Positions 57,082-64,000 of a stretch of DNA of 64,000 bases are shown here, in pieces. How positions within the stretch are numbered: the first letter of the stretch is position 1; every line of letters begins with the position of its first letter. A program made the translations under genes and the position numbers. The DNA is from Paragyromitra xinjiangensis (Eukaryota > Ascomycota > Pezizomycetes > Pezizales > Discinaceae), in contig JBCAMK010000021.1 of NCBI GenBank assembly GCA_038503065.1, positions 1,054,001 to 1,118,000 on the forward strand, read 5' to 3'. The notes under the pieces are model-generated. The model saw only the letters and a list, made by a program, of their open reading frames with translations, was not told the origin of the DNA and searched no databases.

Positions 57082-58879
57082 CGGCGAGGAGATGATGAAA
57101 GTAGTTATTTTATTTCTTTTCTGGGGTTGCGGGTCTAATGCGGTTTATGGGGTGTGTTATCATGATTGGGTGGTATTTTTTTGTCTTGTTCATTTTTTCA
57201 ATTTTATCATTGTTATGATACGGGCATGCGGAGCGTCTATATGCAATTACTTCTGCAGTTCTAAGGGATGGAGAGAAATGTGTTATTCTGAGTTGGGAGA
57301 ACAATACCGATTTAACGTTTTTTCATATTAAGGTTTTTTTTTCCTTTTTTCGGTGGTTGGTCATTGGGGGCGTTATAAATTGTCATCTCACTGTCATCAT
57401 CTGTTGCATTCGAGCTTTTTTTCTTTTTCCCCCTCTAGCTCTTTGTTTTACTTGCACCCTATACCAGGTTTTCCTTCCTCTACGAGTTTGAGCTTAGTTT
57501 TGTTTTTTGAAAAGCTGGGTTGAGTTTAGGGAATTATCATTCACTGTTGCTTTGTCTGTTTTTGAGCAAAAAGTTCGGTTTTAGGGTAGATAGGGTAGTA
57601 ATCTCATCTCCGAGTTGGCAATTGCTTTATTCATTGAGTATGTGATTGAAAGGTGGATCAGGAAAATATACTTTCGATTATTGATAGTCGATATCGGGTC
57701 TTTGATTTGAACATGAGGGAAACGGCAATGATCATACTGTAGTTAGATGAACTATTTATCTATCTATCTATCAATGATCATGCTACTGTTTTTGTAAGAG
57801 ATGCCGGACCATGGATGATTACTCGCTACCTTGGCTACCCATCAAAAAAATGGAGGGGCAATATGATTAAAGTCAACTAAGCACGAAGAGGATCACTCCC
57901 TACTGAAAAAGGAAAATCACCTCTACTAGTATTACACTCACGTTACGGAAGCATCCTAAAAAGAAAAACAAAGCAGAGGAAGTTAGAAAATCAACTAAGC
58001 CTGTGTATGACTAATAGGCCTGGTGGGCTGCGGGAAAGTGCTCGGGTTATATAGTTGTTCCAGCGACCTTTTTACTTGTTTCGGTTTTTGTTCGCTTGTT
58101 CTAGAACTGTATAGCAAGAAGGATGACAAAGATCCTTACCTATGTTCTGACCACTCACGATAGGTAGATTCGACTTCAGAAGTCACGTCTTTGTTATGAG
58201 AGTCACAGCTAAAAATATCTTCACCAATTTCAGATATACTATCGGAGCAGCCCTAACTCTTACATTCACCTAGTTCTTTGAAGATCGAAAATGAGGCAAA
58301 AAATTACCTGCAGCTGGCCGAAATAGCACTTTTCACAACCATGACCGGTTATCCCACCAACGTTATGATACCGATAGAGAAATTGTTAACAATTCACCAT
58401 TCCAATTGTACGTTCAGCGAAACTGCACGAATATTCACTACCTCATCCCCACCCGCCAAGCGCAGTGTTTATTACGAGATCTTGGTACTTGTGCTCAGCT
58501 GGTGGTACGTACTGGGTTTGCCACTAACGTTTGAGTCACAGCAATATGCTCCATGTTTAGTTTGAATGTGTTTACACGCTACATAAGGAGCACTCACTAG
58601 GGGGTAGTGGCTTACACTAGATCTCAGTCTTTACCAAAAGCTCCAGAAGGTACAGTCATGATACCTCACCTACCGGCGCGAAAGAGGCACAGATTTTTAA
58701 AGACCTTGTCATCCCTTCCCTTTTTTTATTCCTCGAGCATCCGCCCATTACATTTATCTTATAACTAGATCGATCTCTGTATCTATCATGATCCTCTATC
58801 TCCCCTCCGCTCGCTTCTGTCTTCCTATCCCTCACCATCTCTAGAAAACTACCATCGATCGCGAGCAAAAAACCAACTC
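57082..58879. other. Intergenic region
   Basis: The left part is T-rich 3' UTR (57090-57560). A short (TATC)n repeat lies at about 57756-57772. A plus frame at 58278-58565 is unrecognised. The right end is pyrimidine-rich and may be the promoter of the next small gene. Confidence 0.4.
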
Positions 58880-59205
58880 ATGTTTTCACGAATCCTTATA
58901 ATCGTCCTGCTCTTTGCGATTTTCTTCATTGCTGTATTTGCCTCGCTTGTCACAGCATCTCCACAGAAGCACCCACAGCTGCACGAACCTCACAGACGAG
59001 TAATGCTACAGCTGAGAAACGGAAACGGTGGTGTTGGGTTAGTATCCCCTTCTGTGGGGTAGTTTCCTCCCTACATGCTATAACCAGCTAATTGATACCG
59101 GGGCACAGTCACATGGACAGCCTTTGTAATCACGGGTACAGAAATGAAATTAGAAGGCCCAACAATGAGGGTTATCTGACTGGAGACATTACATGTATGG
59201 TATAA
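58880..59205 (+). CDS. Small secreted or membrane-anchored peptide, tentative
   Basis: From the ATG at 58880 the first ~26 residues are very hydrophobic ('IIVLLFAIFFIAVFASLVTA'), then 'SPQKHPQLHEPHRRV'. This reads as a signal peptide with a short mature part. Unspliced it stops after 60 codons (TAG at 59060). A possible intron, 59059-59108 (GTAGTT donor, CACAG acceptor, CTAAT branch), extends it to 91 aa, ending with 'GDITCMV'; but the donor is unusual. Both versions encode a short basic peptide. No family is recognised. Confidence 0.4.
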
Positions 59206-60057
59206 GCCGGCTAGTTCTTGAAATAGTTTAAGTTAAGTAGATAGCAATGATATTAATCAAGTTTTTCTTGGGTGGCTATGTAAAAACACAGTGGAAGCCT
59301 CCTTAAAGCTAGTGACAAAATTCTACCGGTATGTTGGTCTGACATAAGACACCAAGCTTAAGCCCCAGTGAACTACCAGCATTTCAGTAGCAGGACTAAA
59401 AGTACGCCAAGAGAATATTACACTTCTCTAGCAAGGGTATTACGCTTGAATAAAGATGGGGTCCCTACTGTCTTGGAGTTAACATTGGCACGGTATATCG
59501 AAGTACAAGCACTCAAGAATGTTCATCGCGCGCCCGAAAGTTCACAGGGTGGATATAGCATCTCATGGTACAGGGTCGGTGTGGGGAAGTTGGAACCACT
59601 AGGCAAATTATAAATGAAAGTAGATTTAGCTTCCAGTAAATATCCCAGTTCAATGAGTTAACCTAAGGATCAGGTGGAACAGGAACGTCTGGGCTACATC
59701 CCGAGACATCAGGAAGCACTAATGCAGGTATCTCTAATACTATATTAGCGGGGAAAATATCAAGATATCTAGACAGTGTAGTAGGGAGATCTATACTAAG
59801 GAAAGCTTAGCAACAATGGTTTCCAGCACTTCTTTACTCAGTTGAGACCAGACACCCCGCGGGTTAAGCGTTTTACTACTTCCTATCTCAGCCTCTTGAC
59901 GTAATTCCCATCCCTTTTGATGATACAACATTCGACTATTTCATACGGTAAGACTAATGAGATAATGAATACCGCCAAGACTAATGATGAGGAAACTCCT
60001 GCTAGTAACACCTGCGGCTCAAAACGAGACATCATTCACATATACCTCGTCTGATAG
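59206..60057. other. Intergenic region
   Basis: No supported gene. A plus frame at 59368-59613 ('EYYTSLARVLRLNKDGVP') is unrecognised. This is the immediate upstream flank of the HNH pseudogene. Confidence 0.35.
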
Positions 60058-61118
60058 TTGAACACCCCCTGCAGGACCCCTACTCAATTTTCAAACCTAC
60101 ACGAGGAATACCTAATTACTTGGAACTATCACAACACACTACAAAAACATAATTGCAAATCGCCAGGAAGAAACGTCGAATTCTTCAATACGGCCGACTC
60201 CTCGGTCCCTCTCGGCGGACTAATTATCAACAACAGAGTCACAAACGAAAATTTCTACTCCATGATCGAAATCGCGATCGTTCTACAAAATCTCTTCTTC
60301 ATCCGCGACGAAGGCGGCACGGTACCCCTCCGGGACACAACACCCCTCCACCCAGGAAAGTACCACATTCATTCGAATTGTAGATTCTTCCACAGCCAGA
60401 TGACCGCCAACTTACTAAACCCTACCTCTTAGCTCCTTTCTCGATTAACAAGGGAACTATCTTCGCTCGTACTATTTCTACGGATACGGATCCTCATCAA
60501 AATGCGTTCCGTGATGTTGTTCGTGCCCGCGACGGTCGGTGCGTCGTCACAGGACGTTATGCAGGTGATGCGTATAGGAATATTTAGACGGGGTTTGAAG
60601 CTGCTCACGTTTTCCCTCTCGCGTATAAAGATCACTAGGACGCGCATAACTATGAACGCTGGATTATGATCCTGTCTGAAGAAGGGAGTATCAATTCTGT
60701 CCAGAATGGGATGTTGTTGGATTGCTCTATACATAGCTATTTCGATCATTACTTTGTTTCTATAAACCCCGACGTGGGCTTCCCTTATCTTATCTCGTGT
60801 ATTCCAGAGTGTCTTTGACTAATTATAATATCATCCAGGATAACCACAAGATTGTAGTTTTCGATAGTGATAGCTTCAATATCTCTAGAACCCACCCCGA
60901 TCAGGCCTTCATCCAAAACCCTACCCGCCCTGTTGACCAGGTCTTAAGGTGGCACTTTCGTCAGGCTGTTCTTACAAACATGCGTGCAGCAGGTGAGCCG
61001 GTTTGGGAGACTAACTTTACGTTTGGCGGTGATTCAATAAGCACTATCGCCGACGGTCCTAATCCAAAAGCAGAGGATGGAGCATGAGCTTTTTTCTCGT
61101 CTCGCGGGTTATAAGTGA
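60058..61118 (+). pseudogene. Fungal HNH endonuclease-family pseudogene
   Basis: This resembles the fungal HNH family, which has an N-terminal beta domain ('FFNTADSSVPLGGL...NFYSMIEIAIVLQ') and a C-terminal HNH nuclease. The HNH half carries 'DGRCVVTG' (cysteine/loop), 'GFEAAHVFPLAY' (catalytic His) and 'SINSVQNGMLLDCSIHSYFDHY' (the N...H helices), then an intron (about 60768-60838) and 'RPVDQVLRWHFRQAVLTNM' near the end. It is broken at several points. The first frame stops at 60430-60432. The HNH part is in another frame and holds two in-frame TAG codons (after 'AYRNI' and after 'AYKDH'). The last exon shifts frame near 61070, before the conserved ending 'FSRLAGYK' at 61118. At least two frameshifts and two stops, so it cannot make the enzyme. 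Confidence 0.85.
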
Positions 61119-64000
61119 TAGGGTTGATCATGTGGACCTAGTTTCGTTTGTTTAGTGTTATGTCTGGCTTTCCTAGAGTTCCCCCAGACTGATTCAAGGT
61201 GAGGAAATGGGGTAGTACAATGTAGTAATTGTCTTTCTTCATGGTGAGATATATTGCAGGTGGGTAACAGTCAGAACGTTGGTGCCACGCTGACACCTAC
61301 ATGCTCCCGTGTCCTTTTTATTCTTAGAAAAGAGCTGACACAAAAGTTGACAATGAAACCATAGGCGGAAGCCACTCTGCACCCTGCAACCTGAACAAAT
61401 TTCCGAGTGACAACACATGGATAAGCCATCAGACCCGAGCCTAACAGCGGAAAGCACCGTTCATGTGAGAGTTACTGACCCGGCAGTGAAATAACTCAGG
61501 CTCACTCTTGAATCTTATAAGTCATTGCTGTGTTTTACTTTGAAGCCACGCTATCCCCATAACAAGATTTCCTAGCCGAATATAGTCTAGTGCAATCCCA
61601 AGCAATCTCAACAAAGAAATGACCTCCAACGCAACTTAAATCCATGGCTCAACGATTAATACGTACTTAACCGCCATAGACAGTATATATAGATTGGACG
61701 CAACAATGAACCTTGACATGCATGAATGCTGAACAGACGGCTGTGGAAAACACCCGCTTCTACAATCCCAGTAGAGCTACCACCATTCTCGACTAGGCAA
61801 ATAAGGCCTCATACTTCACTTCCACTACCTCTCCCAACTCCCTAGCCAATCAAGTTGAGGATCGCGGTCATCACTATGCCATGCATACAAGGCGGCTTCG
61901 CACAATGACTCATCTCTCTTCATATCCTGTCTATTCCCGTATGGTCCTGCGTGATCTAATGACGATACCAGCTATACCCTGCCCTTCGTATCCCCTCCAA
62001 CTTCGATCTAGGCGTCACCCCGTAATTCATTATCCCTGGGTCTGAGCACGGCCCTTAAGTGCCCCTGAGGGATCATGTTAATCTAACTCCCGGGGATATG
62101 GCCGAAGTGAAGCGCTTTACACGACACTCGTGCGCCAATACCTCTCTTTACGCGTATCAGCTTCAGCGAGTACCCACCAAGGTACAAAGAGGGGCAATTA
62201 TGAACGATTCGACACCAATAGCTTTGTGGATCTGCGATCATTACTTATTTTATGTCCGCTGCAAAGCTTTAGTATCCTCTAAATCCCCCATCAAGCCACT
62301 CAGTCGTAGCTTACGAGGTTGTAATATCGAGTGATAGTATGTGATCAGAACCTCCCCACAGTCACAGCCCGTGAAGTGGAAGAGGGAAACCCCAACCCCA
62401 AGAACTAGACTATTAAGATAGATTTATTCTTAATGCTACCAGCTACCCGCCAGTTTATTAGAGCATGGGACCAGAACAAGAGATACCTACTAGCACTCAT
62501 CCGGGCCATCCCGCTCACCCAATCCCGATATCTGCAGATGGCCTCACTACCCCGAATATTCACACCATCTGCAAAGCCTCACGTCGGCGACGCCCACCTA
62601 GACACCGCTGATGAGCTCCTCCGGTTCATCCAAACTCCAGCCCTGATACGCCACCTTGCGCACTGAGGAGTCGAACCACCGCTTAATCCCACTTCGGAAC
62701 CCCACCTCGGAACCCGCCTACATCCAACAGCTCAACCGACGACAACTCGCCTTCTACACCCCTGCCCCAGAAACCCCTGCTCGGACTTGTTTCAACTTAT
62801 AATAAACCCAGGGAACTTATTACCACATATAACTTACCTATATACCCCCGATATCGATAACTTAAAGGAATACCATATTCACACATCTTCAACCAAATCC
62901 GATAATACTCGCAGCCTAGCGATAAACGAGACATCCCGCCCCCAGATTCGATCTTAGGTACCTCTCGGAATGATATCATTGGAATCGATCTTACGATCCT
63001 ACAACTACACATGGTTGCTCCAAATCGAGCCTATCCCCGGCCCGTCCTCACCCCAGAAGCTTCAAAGAATCAAAGTGCTACACAAAGCACAGGAAACCTA
63101 CACTAAGATGCAAGATATTACAAAAAACCCATCAAATATTTGGTAAGATTTAGCTAAATCTTGGTTTTTCATAAATCGGGTCCCCAAAGAAAGGAAGAGG
63201 AGCAGGAGGGGGGAGGGGGAGATCGTAACACCACATATGCGGAAACCTACATAGCATACCAGAAGATATTCCAACATAAAAATAATTCCCGTTACCCCGC
63301 AAAATATGCAAGGTACCTGTTCCAGATTTCCCCCACCCCCTTCTTGCCATGAGCTCAAATTCTGAGCCTTTCCCAAAAACTGAAAAATCTTGTCTTCGAT
63401 GATCTGTGGGATACACAAGAAAAAACCAAAAATTGCAAACCAGACCAAGCAGAAATGACCTCAACTTTTTTTTTTTCTTCCCTCCCTCCCCCTTTGCATG
63501 AAAACCACCGCACGCACGCCACAAAGAAGTGAAACATCACAAAAAGAATGAAACCTAACGCCTTACAGAAGGCGAAAAAGTTTCCATAGATATTCCCTCG
63601 ATTCTGGATCACATCATAATCCGCGCGTACATCCCGTCCTATGGCCAGTGCCTGCAGAGTTTTTCCTTCTGCATCTGCACTGCACGGGTAGGAGCAAGCC
63701 AAATATTATGTGAGACCACATATTTACTCTGAAGCACAGTAGCAGCGGCTCAAGATTCCTGCCTTGAACATCATAATAGCAGAGTTATATATACCAACGC
63801 TAGTCTCCTTCCGCAACACCCCGCCTACCGGTCAACCGTTCAACCGATCTCCGTCTCAATTGCAACGTCAAAATGAGGAGCTCCTCTCTCCTTTGCAGGA
63901 ACAAGGAGACAATCATCGGAGAAATTTTCTTCGCCGTGCCGCGCATATACTGGATCTATGCTAGGTCAGATCCTTCCGATCTGCCCGTCGGCAATTGCGA
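61119..64000. other. Right-edge gene-poor region
   Basis: No supported gene in 2.9 kb. Short plus frames at 62059-62334 and 62433-62666 and overlapping minus frames at 63098-63702 are unrecognised; the latter coincide with poly-T and low-complexity sequence. A real gene could start beyond the window. Confidence 0.35.

Noticed and set aside
1..64000. CRISPR array, operons or Shine-Dalgarno-led bacterial genes
   Set aside because: All well-supported genes have eukaryotic spliceosomal introns or fungal-only families; no regularly spaced repeats of CRISPR type are present.

Overview
This window looks like nuclear DNA of a filamentous ascomycete (Pezizomycotina). The supporting signs are intron-bearing genes with short introns (about 47-80 bp), GT...AG ends and CTAAC-like branch sites near the acceptors, long intergenic spaces, fungal families (DUF7918, CVNH, PXA, fungal-type HNH endonuclease), and decayed transposon remnants. 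The intron-rich DRG1 gene (14 exons) hints at a lineage that kept ancestral introns, such as an early-diverging class, but I cannot place the class from sequence alone. All gene models below were spliced by hand from the sequence; the phase checks are noted.

Layout. 1-8 kb: a secreted But2-like protein (+), a DUF7918 protein (-) divergent from the splicing factor BBP/SF1 (+), and a small two-exon C2H2 zinc-finger protein (-). 8-13 kb: gene-poor, with a GGCTCA repeat and hairpin, a frame-broken small cysteine-rich secreted protein, a 179-bp MITE with 30-bp terminal inverted repeats, and an ankyrin pseudogene starting 3 bp from it. 14-15 kb: cysteine dioxygenase (-). 19-25 kb: DRG1/Rbg1 GTPase (+) with an 11-nt microexon, then a CENP-B-type DNA-binding protein (+). 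27.7 kb: a cysteine-rich secreted protein. 30.7-35.4 kb: a PXA-domain protein (-) divergent from an F-box/LRR protein (+), separated by a degenerate tandem repeat. 38.4 kb: a cyanovirin-N-like lectin (-). 40.8-45 kb: an unrecognised four-exon gene (+), the parvulin Pin4/Par14 (-) and an SLC35F6-like transporter (-). 46-47 kb: a second MITE and a Tc1/mariner transposase fragment. 49-51.6 kb: Ku80 (+). 54.8-57 kb: a proline-directed-site-rich, probably nuclear protein (+). 58.9-61.1 kb: a small secreted or membrane peptide and an HNH endonuclease pseudogene. The last 3 kb has no supported gene.

The genes do not form an operon or a recognisable biosynthetic cluster. Most are housekeeping (splicing, ribosome-associated GTPase, end-joining repair, prolyl isomerisation, sulfur amino-acid catabolism, endomembrane transport). 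They are separated by accessory stretches holding lineage-specific small proteins, lectin and secreted candidates, MITEs and pseudogenes. I found no convincing new multi-gene system. The most interesting observations are the DRG1 microexon within its P-loop, the two short inverted-repeat elements, the hairpin that contains a stop codon, and small spliced genes that are invisible in unspliced reading frames.
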